Shown: piece after piece, positions 26,363-35,464 of the stretch
Layout: each line of letters begins with the position of its first letter
Numbering within the stretch: position 1 is the stretch's first letter
Source of the DNA: Bacillota bacterium
Lineage (GTDB): Bacteria; Sysuimicrobiota; Sysuimicrobiia; Sysuimicrobiales; Segetimicrobiaceae
Assembly (NCBI GenBank): GCA_021324975.1
Contig: JAJPIA010000144.1
Location: 17,943-81,942, forward strand
Length of the DNA: 64,000 nt
Reading direction: 5' to 3'
Translations under genes and position numbers: made by a program
The notes under the pieces: generated by a model
Database searches by the model: none
What the model saw: only the letters and a program-made list of their open reading frames with translations
What the model was told of the DNA's origin: nothing

Positions 26363-27298
26363 GTGCTAAGATTTCTGGGCCGGCGCGTGCTGGCGACCGT
26401 TCCGGCGCTGCTGGGCGTCTACACGCTCGTGTTCTTCGTGCTCCACGTGCTGCCCTCGGACCCGGCCCTCCTGATCTCCGAGGGCAGCGCGTCGGAATCC
26501 CAGCTCGAGTCTCTGCGGCACGAGTACGGCCTCGACCGGCCGCTGTGGCGCCAGTACGCAGACGAACTGGGCGCCTTGTTGCGAGGACGCCTCGGCCGCT
26601 CCATTCGCTACGGCGAGCCCGTGAGCCGGCTCATTCGAAGCTTTTTGCCGGCGACGTTGGAACTGGCGCTCGTGGGGCTCGGTATTGCCGTCGTCCTCGG
26701 CATTGCCCTGGGGACCCTGGCCGCGCTGCGTCCGCACGGATGGATCGACAACCTCAGCACTATCGCAGCGCTCTCGGGCGTGTCGATTCCGAGCTTCTGG
26801 CTCGGGCTCATGCTCATCTTCGTCTTCTCCCTGTCGCTCGGCTGGCTGCCCGTGACGACAGGGACGAGTTGGCAGCAGCTGATCATGCCGGCGGTGACGC
26901 TGGGCCTGTACAGCACCGGCGTGATTAGCCGGCTCGCGCGGTCGAGCCTGGTGCAGACTCTCCAGCTCGAGTACGTTGTGACGGCGCGCGCGAAGGGTCT
27001 CCCGCCGCATGCCGTCGTGCTGCGCCACGCGCTCCGCAACTCGCTCATCCCCGTGGTGACGATCATCGGGGTCGAGTTGGGCAATCTCTTGTCGGGCACC
27101 GTGGTGGTGGAGACGGTCTTCGCCCGGCCGGGGCTGGGCCGCCTGATTGTTGACTCGATCACGTACCGCGACTACCCGGCGCTGCAGGCGGCGCTGCTGG
27201 TTGCGGCCTGCGGCTACGTGCTCGCGAATGCGTTGGTGGACGTGTCCTACTGCTACCTCGACCCGCGCATCCGCGACGCGCAGGCATCGTACGGCTAG
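26363..27298 (+). CDS. Peptide-type ABC transporter permease (DppB-like), second set
   Basis: A 311-residue permease, GTG start, with VLATVPALLGVYTLVFFVL at the N-terminus and EAA loop LEYVVTARAKGLPPHAVV. It is the DppB partner of the binding protein at 24670. The next gene begins 1 nt after its stop. Confidence 0.92.
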   Translation: MLRFLGRRVLATVPALLGVYTLVFFVLHVLPSDPALLISEGSASESQLESLRHEYGLDRPLWRQYADELGALLRGRLGRSIRYGEPVSRLIRSFLPATLELALVGLGIAVVLGIALGTLAALRPHGWIDNLSTIAALSGVSIPSFWLGLMLIFVFSLSLGWLPVTTGTSWQQLIMPAVTLGLYSTGVISRLARSSLVQTLQLEYVVTARAKGLPPHAVVLRHALRNSLIPVVTIIGVELGNLLSGTVVVETVFARPGLGRLIVDSITYRDYPALQAALLVAACGYVLANALVDVSYCYLDPRIRDAQASYG

Positions 27299-27299
27299 C

Positions 27300-28181
27300 A
27301 TGCTCGCCGCGCCCGCCGTTGCCCGTCCGGCCGCGCGCCCCTCGTCGCGGGCGGCGGAGATCGCGCGGCGCTTCCGGCGCAACCGGAAGGCCGCATTCGG
27401 CGCGTCTCTGCTGGCGGTCCTCGCCGCCGCGGCGTGTCTCGCCCCGCTCGTGAGCCCGTACCCGCCGATGCGGCCGTCGCCCGAGGACGTGTTTGCCCCG
27501 CCGAGCGCGGGCCACTGGATGGGAACGGACGAGATTGGCCGGGACGTGTTTAGCCGCGTGCTGGCCGGGGCGCGCATCTCGCTGTCGGTCGGTCTCGCCG
27601 CGAGCGCCTTGACGCTCGTCGCCGGCGTGGTCTTCGGCCTGCTCAGCGGATACCGGGGCGGCTGGGTCGACGCGCTGATCATGCGCGGGGTCGACGTGAT
27701 GCTGGCCGTGCCGACGCTCTTGTTCGCGCTCGCGATCGCGGCCGCGCTCGGTTCGGCGCTGTCGAACGTGGTGCTGGCGGTCGGCGTCGCCGGCGTGCCG
27801 CGGTTCACCCGGTTTATCCGCGGGTGCGTGCTGTCGGCGCGCGAGAACGTCTACGTCGACGCCGCGCGCGCCGCCGGGTGCAGCCAAGCCCGCGTGGCGG
27901 TACGGCATATTTTGCCCAACATCTACGGCCCGGCACTCATCCTCGGGACCCTCAACGTCGGCGTGTCCATTCTCACCGCCGCGACGCTGAGCTTCCTCGG
28001 GATGGGCGCGCAACCCCCGACGCCCGAGTGGGGCCTCATCCTGGCGCAGGGCCGCGATAATCTCCAGAATGCGTGGTGGATCAGCACGTTCCCGGGGCTC
28101 GCGATCGCGCTCACGGTGCTCGCGGTCAACTTGTTCGGGGACGGGCTGCACGACGCGCTCGACCCGAGGTTGCGGCTATGA
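27300..28181 (+). CDS. Peptide-type ABC transporter permease (DppC-like), second set
   Basis: A 293-residue permease: MGTDEIGRDVFSRVLAGAR, EAA loop ENVYVDAARAAGCSQARV and LSFLGMGAQPPTPEWGLIL. The ATG at 27300 is the start; a longer open frame to 27147 runs inside the upstream gene. Its stop overlaps the next ATG as ATGA. Again no ATPase follows. Confidence 0.92.
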   Translation: MLAAPAVARPAARPSSRAAEIARRFRRNRKAAFGASLLAVLAAAACLAPLVSPYPPMRPSPEDVFAPPSAGHWMGTDEIGRDVFSRVLAGARISLSVGLAASALTLVAGVVFGLLSGYRGGWVDALIMRGVDVMLAVPTLLFALAIAAALGSALSNVVLAVGVAGVPRFTRFIRGCVLSARENVYVDAARAAGCSQARVAVRHILPNIYGPALILGTLNVGVSILTAATLSFLGMGAQPPTPEWGLILAQGRDNLQNAWWISTFPGLAIALTVLAVNLFGDGLHDALDPRLRL

Positions 28182-29533
28182 CGGCACTCGACGTCCACGT
28201 CGATCACCACCGGGACCGCTATCTGGAGACGCTCCGGAGGTTGTGCCGGATCCCGAGCGTGACGGCGCACAACCAGGCCGTACCGGAGGCGGTCGGGTAC
28301 CTCACGTCGCTGCTCCGCGAGCTCGGCGCCCAGGTGCAGCTCCGCCAGCCGACCGGCGCCCCGCCGCTCATCATTGGCACGCTCCCCGGGGCATCCGCCC
28401 GCACGCTGCTCCTGTACAACCACTACGACGTCGTGCCGGCGGAACCGCTCGACGCGTGGACGTCGCCCCCATTTGCGGCCGAGATTGTCGACGGGCGGCT
28501 CATTGCCCGCGGGGCCAGCGACAACAAGGGCGAGCTGGCGGCGCGGCTGTGCGCGGTCGACACGTGCCGCGCCGTCCACGGGGGCACCCTGCCGCTCACG
28601 ATCAAGTTCGTGCTCGACGGCGAAGAGGAGTTGGGCAGTCCGCACCTGCGCGACACCGTCCTGGCCAACCGCGACCTCCTGAGAGCCGACGCCGCGCTCG
28701 GCGAGGGCGGTGGCCGGGATGACCTGGGACGGCCCACGATCAGCCTCGGCTGCCGGGGCCGCATCCTGTTCGAAATGGAACGGGCCGGCGCGAGGCAGAC
28801 GTTCCACAGCAGTCTGACATCGGTGGTGCCCAACCCCGCCTGGGACATCGTCCGGGCGTTCGCCGGCATGAAGGGTCCCGACGAGCGCGTGATGATCGAC
28901 GGTTTCTACGACGATGCGCTCGGGCCGACGGAGGCCGAGCTGCGGCTCCTGGACGACCTACGCTTCGACGCGGAGGCCCTCAAGCGGCGCCTCGGGCTGG
29001 GGCGGCTCACGCTGGGAGTGGACGGCCGCGATGCGATCCGGCGCCTCCTGTTCGAGCCGACGCTGGAGATCTCGGGCCTGGGCGCCGGGCGCACGTTCGA
29101 CGGGAGCCGGGGGATGCCGCGCCGAGCGGTGGGCGTGGTCCGGTTCGGGCTCGTGCCCCATCAGGATCCGGCAAAGATGGAGCGTCTGCTCCGCCGCCAC
29201 CTGGACGCGCACGGATTCGGCGGGATCACGCTCCGCCCCCTGAGCGAGCGCTATCCGGGCAAAGTGCCGCTTGTGCATCCGATGGTGGACGCGATCGCGC
29301 GGACCGGCCGGGAAGTCTACGGGCGCGCGCCCGCGATCTACCCGGTCGCACCCTGGATCGGCGCCCCCTACCACGAGCTCGCGGACCCGCTCGGCATCCC
29401 GCTCATTAACGCGGGCATGGGCTCCGCGGAATCGCAGTTTCACGCGCCGGACGAGAGCATCCGCGTCGAGGACTACTACGCGGGGATCAAGTTCACGGCC
29501 CGCCTGTACGGTGAACTGGCCGGCGTCATCTGA
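28178..29533 (+). CDS. M20 family metallopeptidase
   Basis: A 451-residue M20/ArgE/DapE-type hydrolase: metal ligands in YNHYDVVPAEP and RGASDNKGEL, catalytic glutamate pair in DGEEELGS, and the late histidine in ESQFHAPDES. Such enzymes cleave dipeptides or N-acyl amino acids in the cytoplasm. Overlap with the dppC-like gene implies that it acts on the imported substrate. Confidence 0.9.
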   Translation: MTALDVHVDHHRDRYLETLRRLCRIPSVTAHNQAVPEAVGYLTSLLRELGAQVQLRQPTGAPPLIIGTLPGASARTLLLYNHYDVVPAEPLDAWTSPPFAAEIVDGRLIARGASDNKGELAARLCAVDTCRAVHGGTLPLTIKFVLDGEEELGSPHLRDTVLANRDLLRADAALGEGGGRDDLGRPTISLGCRGRILFEMERAGARQTFHSSLTSVVPNPAWDIVRAFAGMKGPDERVMIDGFYDDALGPTEAELRLLDDLRFDAEALKRRLGLGRLTLGVDGRDAIRRLLFEPTLEISGLGAGRTFDGSRGMPRRAVGVVRFGLVPHQDPAKMERLLRRHLDAHGFGGITLRPLSERYPGKVPLVHPMVDAIARTGREVYGRAPAIYPVAPWIGAPYHELADPLGIPLINAGMGSAESQFHAPDESIRVEDYYAGIKFTARLYGELAGVI

Positions 29534-29549
29534 ACAGGAGGATGGTCTC

Positions 29550-30917
29550 ATGTCCGAGTCGTTCGTGACCGAAACCCTTGCGACGTACGCGAGCAGCCTG
29601 CGCTATGAGGACCTGCCGGCGAACGTGGTGGCGAGGGTGAAGGACCTGCTCTTCGACACCCTCGGCACGCTGCTCGGCGGCGCCCGGTATCCCGCCGGGC
29701 GCATCGTGACGCGATACACGGAGGGTCTCGGCGAATCCGGCCCCTGCACCGTCGCCGCGACGCCGATGCGGGTGTCGCCTGCGGCGGCGGCGTTTGCCAA
29801 CGCGACCATGTCGCACTGCCTGGAGCTCGACGACAACTACAATCCCGCCAACGCCCACGTGGCCAATGTCGTCGTCCCGGCCGCACTCGGCATCGCGGAG
29901 GCGCAGCACGCGAGCGGCCCCGAGTTCATCGCCGCGCTGGTCGCCGCGTACGACGTGGAAGGGCGGATCGGCATCGCGCTCGACCCGGTTCGCCTGTACG
30001 CGCGATCGTTTCACCCGTCGTCGATCGACGGGAACTTCGGCGCGGCGGCCGCGGCCGGCCGGATGCTGCGGCTCCTGCCGCCCGCGATGGTGCAGGCGTT
30101 CGGGCTTGCCGGGTGCCAGGCGTCGGGGCTGCTGGCGTGGGTCACGGAACCGTCGCAGTTGAGCAAGGCGTTCCAGATCGGGATCGCGTCGCGGAACGGT
30201 GTGACCGCCGCCACCCTGGCCCAACTCGGGTTTACGGGACCGCCGCACATTCTGGAGGGCAAGCACAACCTGTTCCGGGCGTTCAGCGGCCTGGAGAGCG
30301 TGCCGGCCTCGACCCTCACGGACGCGCTCGGGGAACGGTTCGAGATCACGCGGACCAGCCTCAAGAAATACGCGGCCTGCCGTCAGATTCACGCACCGCT
30401 CGACGGGCTCTTCGCGATCATGCGTCAACACGGGCTGACGGGCGACGACATCGCCGCGGTCGTGACCAGGGTGGCGACGTCCATGGCGGACATCATCGAC
30501 AAGAACGAGCTGCCGTCGCACAATGCGCAGTATGTGCTCGCGACGGCCGCGTACGACGGGCGGGTCGAGGTAGACCAGCTCGACGGGCGGCGGGCGGAGG
30601 ATCCCCGCATCGCCGCGCTGTCCGAGCGCGTGTGCGTGCTCGGCGACGAGGAGCTGGAGAGGCGGTTCCCCGAGCAGTGGTCCGGGATCACCACGGTCCG
30701 CACCCGTGACGGACGCGAGTTCACGGAAACCGTGCACTATCCGACCGGCGACCCGGAGAACGCGCTCAGCGACGCCGACCTCAGGGCGAAGTTCCGGACG
30801 CTGGTCCGCGGTGTGGTGTCCGAGCAAAGAGCGGACGAGATCGCGGCGCTGATCGCCGGTCTTGAGGCGTTGGACGACTGCGGCCGGATCGCGCGCTGTC
30901 TTGCCATGGAATCCTGA
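29550..30917 (+). CDS. MmgE/PrpD family protein
   Basis: A 455-residue protein of the MmgE/PrpD fold, which includes 2-methylcitrate dehydratase, cis-aconitate decarboxylase and many uncharacterised isomerases or dehydratases. Conserved pieces include DTLGTLLGGARYPAG, HCLELDDNYNPANAH and FHPSSIDGNFGAAAAAG. An AGGAGG precedes ATG at 29550. No prpB or prpC is nearby, so 2-methylcitrate is not an obvious substrate; the setting suggests peptide- or organic-acid catabolism. Confidence 0.88.
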   Translation: MSESFVTETLATYASSLRYEDLPANVVARVKDLLFDTLGTLLGGARYPAGRIVTRYTEGLGESGPCTVAATPMRVSPAAAAFANATMSHCLELDDNYNPANAHVANVVVPAALGIAEAQHASGPEFIAALVAAYDVEGRIGIALDPVRLYARSFHPSSIDGNFGAAAAAGRMLRLLPPAMVQAFGLAGCQASGLLAWVTEPSQLSKAFQIGIASRNGVTAATLAQLGFTGPPHILEGKHNLFRAFSGLESVPASTLTDALGERFEITRTSLKKYAACRQIHAPLDGLFAIMRQHGLTGDDIAAVVTRVATSMADIIDKNELPSHNAQYVLATAAYDGRVEVDQLDGRRAEDPRIAALSERVCVLGDEELERRFPEQWSGITTVRTRDGREFTETVHYPTGDPENALSDADLRAKFRTLVRGVVSEQRADEIAALIAGLEALDDCGRIARCLAMES

Positions 30918-30933
30918 GGGGAGGGATCGAGCG

Positions 30934-32310
30934 ATGAATTACACGGCGGTGCTGACCTCCTATGCAGCCCGGTTTACCTACACGGACCTGCCTCCGGCCG
31001 CGGTCGAGGAAGCGAAGATGATCATCCTGGATACGGTCGGGGCGCTCCTGCTGGGGTCGTCGCCGCAGTACGGCGCGTCGTGGCTCGCAGGAGACCTCGC
31101 GCTCCGGACGGGCGGCGCGCCGGAGTCGACGGTGATCGGCCGCGACTTCAAGGTGCCGTGCGAGAGCGCCGCGCTCGCGAACGGCACCGCAGGCTACGCC
31201 GCGGACATCGAAGGCGCGAGCGTGGCCCGGCAGCACGCGCCGGCCGTCCTCGTGCCGGCGGCGCTCGCCGTCGCGGAGCGAGAGCACGCGGACGGGAAGG
31301 CGTTCCTGGCGGCGCTGGCGTTGGGGTATGAGATGTGCAGCCGCGCGGGCGAAGCCTGCCGCACGGGACACTCGTATCCGCACTCATTTCACCCATCGGC
31401 GACATTCGGGTATTTCGGCGCTGCTGCGGCGGCGGGGTACCTGCTGCGACTCAACCAAGCCCAGTTCGCCAACGCCTTCGGCCTCGCCGGCACGAATGCC
31501 TCGGGACTCATGACCTGGGTGGATGATCCGACCGAGCACTCGCGCCCGCTCGGCATCGGAATGGCCGCGCGGGGCGGCGTCACCGCGGCGCTGCTGGCGG
31601 GGATGGGTGTCGGCGGGCCTCCGGCGATCTTCGACGGCGGCAAATACAGCATCTACGACGCGTATGCCGGCGAGATGCACCCGGAACGGTTAGTGGAGGG
31701 GTTGGGAGAATCGCTGTGGATCATGCGCGCCGGCGGCTACAAACGTCATCCGTGCTGTGGTGACACGCATACGGGCGTGGACGCACTGCTGACGCTCATG
31801 GACGAGCACCGCATCAGCGCCGACGACATTGCCTCGATCGTCCACCGGGTCAAGGCGGACCGGGCCCCGGTGATCGACAACAACCCGCTGAAGTCGCACT
31901 GCGCACAGTACGTCATGGCGGTAGCGGCCGTGCACGGGAAGATCGAACCGGGGGACATCCTCCAAGACCGGCGCGCCGACCCCCGCATCCGCGACCTGTC
32001 GGCGCGCACGCGGCTCGTCGGCGATCCCGCCATGGACGCGTGGCCCGCCCAGGCTCCCGCGGTCGTCGAGGTCACGACGCGCGACGGGCGCACGCTGACA
32101 GCGCGCGTGGACTGGGCCAAAGGACGGCGCGAGAACCCGATGACGAAGGCCGAGCTGGAAGGCAAGTTCATGAACCTGGCGACGACGCGCATGCCCCGCG
32201 TTGCCGCGTCCCGGCTCATGGAGACCGTGTACGGTGTCGACCGCCTGAGGGACATGAACGAGCTCGGCGCGCTGCTTCAGATACCGCGAACGGAGGGGCG
32301 GATCACGTGA
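30934..32310 (+). CDS. MmgE/PrpD family protein, second copy
   Basis: A 458-residue paralogue of the preceding gene (DTVGALLLGSSPQYG, YAADIEGASVARQH, FHPSATFGYFGAAAAAGYLL, GYKRHPCCGDTH). The two start 1.4 kb apart with a 16-bp gap and differ widely in sequence, so this is an old duplication or two related enzymes of one pathway. GGGGAGGGA lies before ATG at 30934. Confidence 0.88.
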   Translation: MNYTAVLTSYAARFTYTDLPPAAVEEAKMIILDTVGALLLGSSPQYGASWLAGDLALRTGGAPESTVIGRDFKVPCESAALANGTAGYAADIEGASVARQHAPAVLVPAALAVAEREHADGKAFLAALALGYEMCSRAGEACRTGHSYPHSFHPSATFGYFGAAAAAGYLLRLNQAQFANAFGLAGTNASGLMTWVDDPTEHSRPLGIGMAARGGVTAALLAGMGVGGPPAIFDGGKYSIYDAYAGEMHPERLVEGLGESLWIMRAGGYKRHPCCGDTHTGVDALLTLMDEHRISADDIASIVHRVKADRAPVIDNNPLKSHCAQYVMAVAAVHGKIEPGDILQDRRADPRIRDLSARTRLVGDPAMDAWPAQAPAVVEVTTRDGRTLTARVDWAKGRRENPMTKAELEGKFMNLATTRMPRVAASRLMETVYGVDRLRDMNELGALLQIPRTEGRIT

Positions 32311-32327
32311 GCTACCTGCGCCTATGA

Positions 32328-32515
32328 GCGAGGCGCGACGCCATCATGCCGAAGGCCGTGGTGGAGAAGTACGGCGACAAGCCCGTGCAGGAGCGGATCG
32401 GGACGGGTCCCTAGAAATCGAGGATGTTCACCAACAAAAAGATGCGGGCGGCCTTCATGAAGGCGATCAACAACAAGCCGATCATGCAGGCGGCCTTCGG
32501 GCCCCTGGATTGTAT
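32328..32515 (+). pseudogene. Remnant of a family-5 solute-binding protein gene
   Basis: Two pieces of an SBP_bac_5 gene survive in one frame. First, IMPKAVVEKYGDKPVQERIG followed by TGP and TAG (32412-32414), matching the MPKAIAERAGAQPV...GTGPY block of the protein at 20300. Then MFTNKKMRAAFMKAINNKPI and IMQAAFG, matching the later VRLRQAVQYAI block. About 100 residues between them are missing and both ends are lost. Clear gene decay. Confidence 0.8.
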
Positions 32516-32604
32516 AGTCTGCCCAGGACCTCCGCAAGGCCGAAAGCCGGTGGTGAGACCGGTCCGGCGACAAACCGTTCGGTGGGTAAAGGAGGAGCGT
32601 CGTG

Positions 32605-33822
32605 ATGGGCAAAGCGGCCGAGGCGCGGGATCCCGCAGCGTTTGTGGACCGCGATTTCATCGTTCGGCACCTCGAGGCGCTCGTCCGCATTCCGTCGGTC
32701 AATCCCGACCTGGTTCCGGGCGCAGCCGGCGAGGCTGAGACCGCGCGGTATCTCGCCGAAGTTTGCCAGACGCTCGGGATGAAGGCGAAGATCGAGATGG
32801 CGGCTCCCGGACGGCCGAACGTCATTGCCGTGCTGCCGGGCGCCGACCCGAAGCGCGGGCACAGCCTGATGATCAACGGCCACACCGATACTGTCGGCGA
32901 CGCGGGGATGGAGGCGCCGTTCGAGCCGCGCGTCGAGGGCGACAGGCTCTACGGGCGCGGCAGCAACGACATGAAGGCCGGCCTCGCCGCGATGCTCGCC
33001 GCCGCGGCAGCGGTGCGTGCCTCCGGCATGCGGCCGCTCGGCGATGTCATTCTCACGTTCGTCGCGGACGAAGAGTACCTGAGCGTGGGCACCGAGGCGG
33101 TGGCTAGAGCCTACCGGGCCGACGCCGCGATCATCACGGAACCGTCTCGCCTCCGTCTTCAGATTACGCACAAGGGGTTTGTTTGGGCGAAGATCCGTAC
33201 CGAGGGACGCGCGGCGCACGGCAGCGACTTCCGGGCGGGAGTCGATGCGATCTTCCACATGGGACGCGTGTTGGCCGCCCTCGAGCACCTCGAGAAAGAA
33301 GTGTTGCCGCTGCGGGAGTACCCGCTTCTTGGCCGGGCTTCCGTCCATGCGGCGCTGATCGAAGGCGGTGAGGGACTGAGTACCTACCCGCCGAGCTGCA
33401 CCTTGCAGATCGAGCGGCGGACGCTGCCCGGCGAGACCGACGCGACGGCGCGGGCAGAACTTGAAGAAATCCTGGCCGGGTGTGCGCGGCAGGATCCATC
33501 GTTCCGCGGCACCGTCGAGCTGATCGGCGCGCGGGAGCCGATGGAGGTCGATCCGAACGCCGAGATCGTCCGCGTGGTGGACGCGGCCGCCGAGACCGTC
33601 CTAGGGGCGCGGCCGGAGCACGTGGGCGGAGCGGGCTGGACCGACGCGGCGCTGCTCGCCGCGGCGGGAATCCCGACGGTCATCTACGGTCCTTCCGGCA
33701 CCGGCGGTCATTCGGCGGTCGAGTACGTCGAGATTCCATCGATTGTGGACTGTGCGAAAGTTCTCGCGCACACGATCGGGGCCTTTTGCGGCACCGCGGG
33801 CGAGACTCGAAGGGAGGCATGA
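32605..33822 (+). CDS. M20 family metallopeptidase
   Basis: A 405-residue ArgE/DapE-type enzyme: NGHTDTVGDAGMEAP, GRGSNDMKAGLAAML, ADEEYLSVGTEA and SGTGGHSAVEYVEI. Likely an N-acyl amino acid or peptide deacylase. AAAGGAGG (32588-32595) serves either ATG at 32605 or the GTG just before it at 32602. It lies between two blocks of gene debris but appears intact. Confidence 0.9.
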   Translation: MGKAAEARDPAAFVDRDFIVRHLEALVRIPSVNPDLVPGAAGEAETARYLAEVCQTLGMKAKIEMAAPGRPNVIAVLPGADPKRGHSLMINGHTDTVGDAGMEAPFEPRVEGDRLYGRGSNDMKAGLAAMLAAAAAVRASGMRPLGDVILTFVADEEYLSVGTEAVARAYRADAAIITEPSRLRLQITHKGFVWAKIRTEGRAAHGSDFRAGVDAIFHMGRVLAALEHLEKEVLPLREYPLLGRASVHAALIEGGEGLSTYPPSCTLQIERRTLPGETDATARAELEEILAGCARQDPSFRGTVELIGAREPMEVDPNAEIVRVVDAAAETVLGARPEHVGGAGWTDAALLAAAGIPTVIYGPSGTGGHSAVEYVEIPSIVDCAKVLAHTIGAFCGTAGETRREA

Positions 33823-34160
33823 CGACACCGCATCGGGGCCCTGGAAGGGCGTCAACGCGCTCGACGCCGTGCTGCTGACGTTCAACGGGATCGGCGCGCT
33901 GCGCCAGCAGATACGGCCGGACGCCCGCATCCATGGGATCATCACGGACGGCGGCCAGGCGGTGAACATCATTCTGGAGCGGGCCGCGATGTCGATTGGC
34001 GTCCGGTCGCCGGACGGCCCATACCTCCGCGAACTGGTCGGGCGCGTTGACTCCTGCGCGCGGGCGTCAGCCGCCGCACCTAACCCGTTGGGGGTGAAGG
34101 GCGCCGGAGAGGGCGGTATCATTCCGGTCGCCCTGCCATATGCGCAGCTGTCGACGAAGC
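33815..34160 (+). pseudogene. Fused debris of an M20 amidohydrolase and a xanthine dehydrogenase-type large subunit
   Basis: One open frame joins unrelated fragments. GPWKGVNALDAVLLTFNGIG, LRQQIRPDARIHGIITDGGQ and VRSPDGPYLRELVGRVDSC are the middle of an M20D amidohydrolase. Directly after, PNPLGVKGAGEGGIIPVA (about 34078-34131) is the C-terminal signature of CoxL/XdhA-type molybdenum hydroxylases. Neither piece has its remaining domains. The rest of the gap up to the tRNA gene (34161-34340) shows nothing recognisable. Confidence 0.75.
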
Positions 34161-34340
34161 ACTTGCGCCGTGGCGCGCGTTCTGCCGGCGCATTCCGCTC
34201 ACTCCGGCGCGCGTCCTCGTGCTTGTCACGACGCCTCCGCCGCCGCCGGACGGTCCGCCCTGATCAGACGACCTCCTAGTCCGGGGTGCGCGCTGGGAAA
34301 ACGGAACTCACGGCACGATGTAGTAACATGTAACGAGAGG

Positions 34341-34435
34341 GGAGGGGCATGGGTCCTGGTGGGTCTCACGGTCTTCAAAACCGTCGGCGGGTCCTTCGGG
34401 CTCGCGGTGGGTTCGATTCCCACACCCCTCCGCCA
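34341..34435 (+). tRNA. selC: tRNA-Sec (anticodon TCA)
   Basis: A 95-nt selenocysteine tRNA with the same layout as E. coli selC. The 8-nt acceptor strand GGAGGGGC faces ACCCCTCC (seven pairs plus one C-A). It has a 6-bp D stem with a 4-nt loop, anticodon stem ACGGT/ACCGT with loop CTTCAAA, anticodon TCA at 34375-34377, and a long variable arm of 8 bp closed by a TTCG tetraloop. The T arm is GTGGG/CCCAC, followed by discriminator G and an encoded CCA. With selA and selB it supports UGA decoding as selenocysteine. Confidence 0.97.
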
Positions 34436-34615
34436 CCATTCTCACTCCCCCCGTCTCGATCTTGCCTGAGTAGCTGGGCCTCTGGGATTATTGACCCAAA
34501 CGCTTCCCCCAACATTTCCCCCATAAGCTGTTCCGCGGGTTTGCCAATTGTTCGCCGGATGGCTGCTGTCAGTTACCCATTGAGATGTGCCCTGGACATC
34601 ACCCGAGTTTAATGC

Positions 34616-34644
34616 TTGACGTTTAACGTATAGCGTTATATGAT
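34616..34644 (+). promoter_or_regulatory. higBA promoter with operator in the spacer
   Basis: TTGACG (34616-34621), 17 bp, TATGAT (34639-34644). The spacer contains the inverted repeat TAACG-TATAG-CGTTA (34624-34638), a likely site for autorepression by HigA. Transcription should start about at the toxin GTG (34651), so the mRNA may be leaderless. The 180 bp between the tRNA gene and this promoter holds no clear gene. Confidence 0.6.
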
Positions 34645-34650
34645 TTGATC

Positions 34651-34929
34651 GTGATCAAATCCTTCCAGTCGAAGGAGACAGAACGGCTCCACGCAAGGGA
34701 ACATGTCAGGCGGTTTCGAGGTTGGGAGCGGGTGGCACAGCGGAAACTTCGACAACTGGATATTGCCACGGAACTGCGTGATCTAGCGTCGCCTCCGGGC
34801 AATCGCTTGGAAGCACTCAAAGGCGACCGAGAAGGGCAGCACAGCATTCGCATCAACGATCAGTGGCGCATCTGCTTTGTGTGGCGAGATGGCGACGCTT
34901 ATGACGTTGAGATCGTGGACTACCATTAG
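34651..34929 (+). CDS. higB: HigB/RelE-type toxin
   Basis: A 92-residue protein: VIKSFQSKETERL at the start, RKLRQLDIATELRDL, then RLEALKGDREGQHSIRIN, QWRICFVW and VEIVDYH, the standard HigB plasmid-maintenance pattern. HigB enzymes cut mRNA on the ribosome. The GTG at 34651 matches the family start; an upstream TTG would add two residues. It is followed 9 bp later by its antitoxin. Confidence 0.92.
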   Translation: MIKSFQSKETERLHAREHVRRFRGWERVAQRKLRQLDIATELRDLASPPGNRLEALKGDREGQHSIRINDQWRICFVWRDGDAYDVEIVDYH

Positions 34930-34938
34930 GAGGGGCGT

Positions 34939-35274
34939 ATGACCAAGTCTAGAAGGCTGCCGCCGATTCATCCTGGCGAAATCCTGCGCGAGGATTTCAT
35001 GGTGCCGCTCGGCATCAGTATGAACAAGCTGGCCCTCGATCTCCGTGTCCCTGTGACTCGCATCGCAGAAATCGTGCACGAGCGTCGAGGCATTACTCCA
35101 GACACCGCCTTGCGCCTGGGGCGTTACCTTAATACCAGCGCGCGCTTTTGGCTGAACGCACAAGCGCTCTACGACCTCGAGGTTGCACAAGACGAGCTTC
35201 GGGGCACCGTTGAGCGTGAAGTGCGGCCTCGAGCAGGCCTTGCGTCGAGCTCGAAAGTCGCAGCAAGGGCTTGA
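34939..35274 (+). CDS. higA: HigA-type XRE antitoxin
   Basis: A 111-residue HTH_XRE protein: PPIHPGEILREDFMVPLGIS, then the helix-turn-helix NKLALDLRVPVTRIAEIVHE and TALRLGRYLNTSARFWLNAQ. It neutralises HigB and represses the pair. GGAGG lies just upstream of ATG. The TA pair is visibly lower in GC than its neighbours, a sign of lateral transfer beside the tRNA gene. Confidence 0.92.
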   Translation: MTKSRRLPPIHPGEILREDFMVPLGISMNKLALDLRVPVTRIAEIVHERRGITPDTALRLGRYLNTSARFWLNAQALYDLEVAQDELRGTVEREVRPRAGLASSSKVAARA

Positions 35275-35464
35275 TACCGGCGACGCCGCCCCGGCGCCGC
35301 GGGCGCGGTGGTATCACTTCTGCGGGAACCTTACGGTCGGCTGGGAACAGGGACTCTGACACTTGACCAAGGCCCGAGTTCGTGGTCGTGGGCTACAGCT
35401 TGACCGGAGCAGATGGAAGAACATGTAGGGAGAACGCATGACGATTCTGAACGCTTGATGAACT

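Noticed and set aside
34440..34600. Possible integrase tail on the minus strand beside tRNA-Sec
   Set aside because: A protein-like stretch exists, but no integrase catalytic motif (R..HxxR..Y) is visible.
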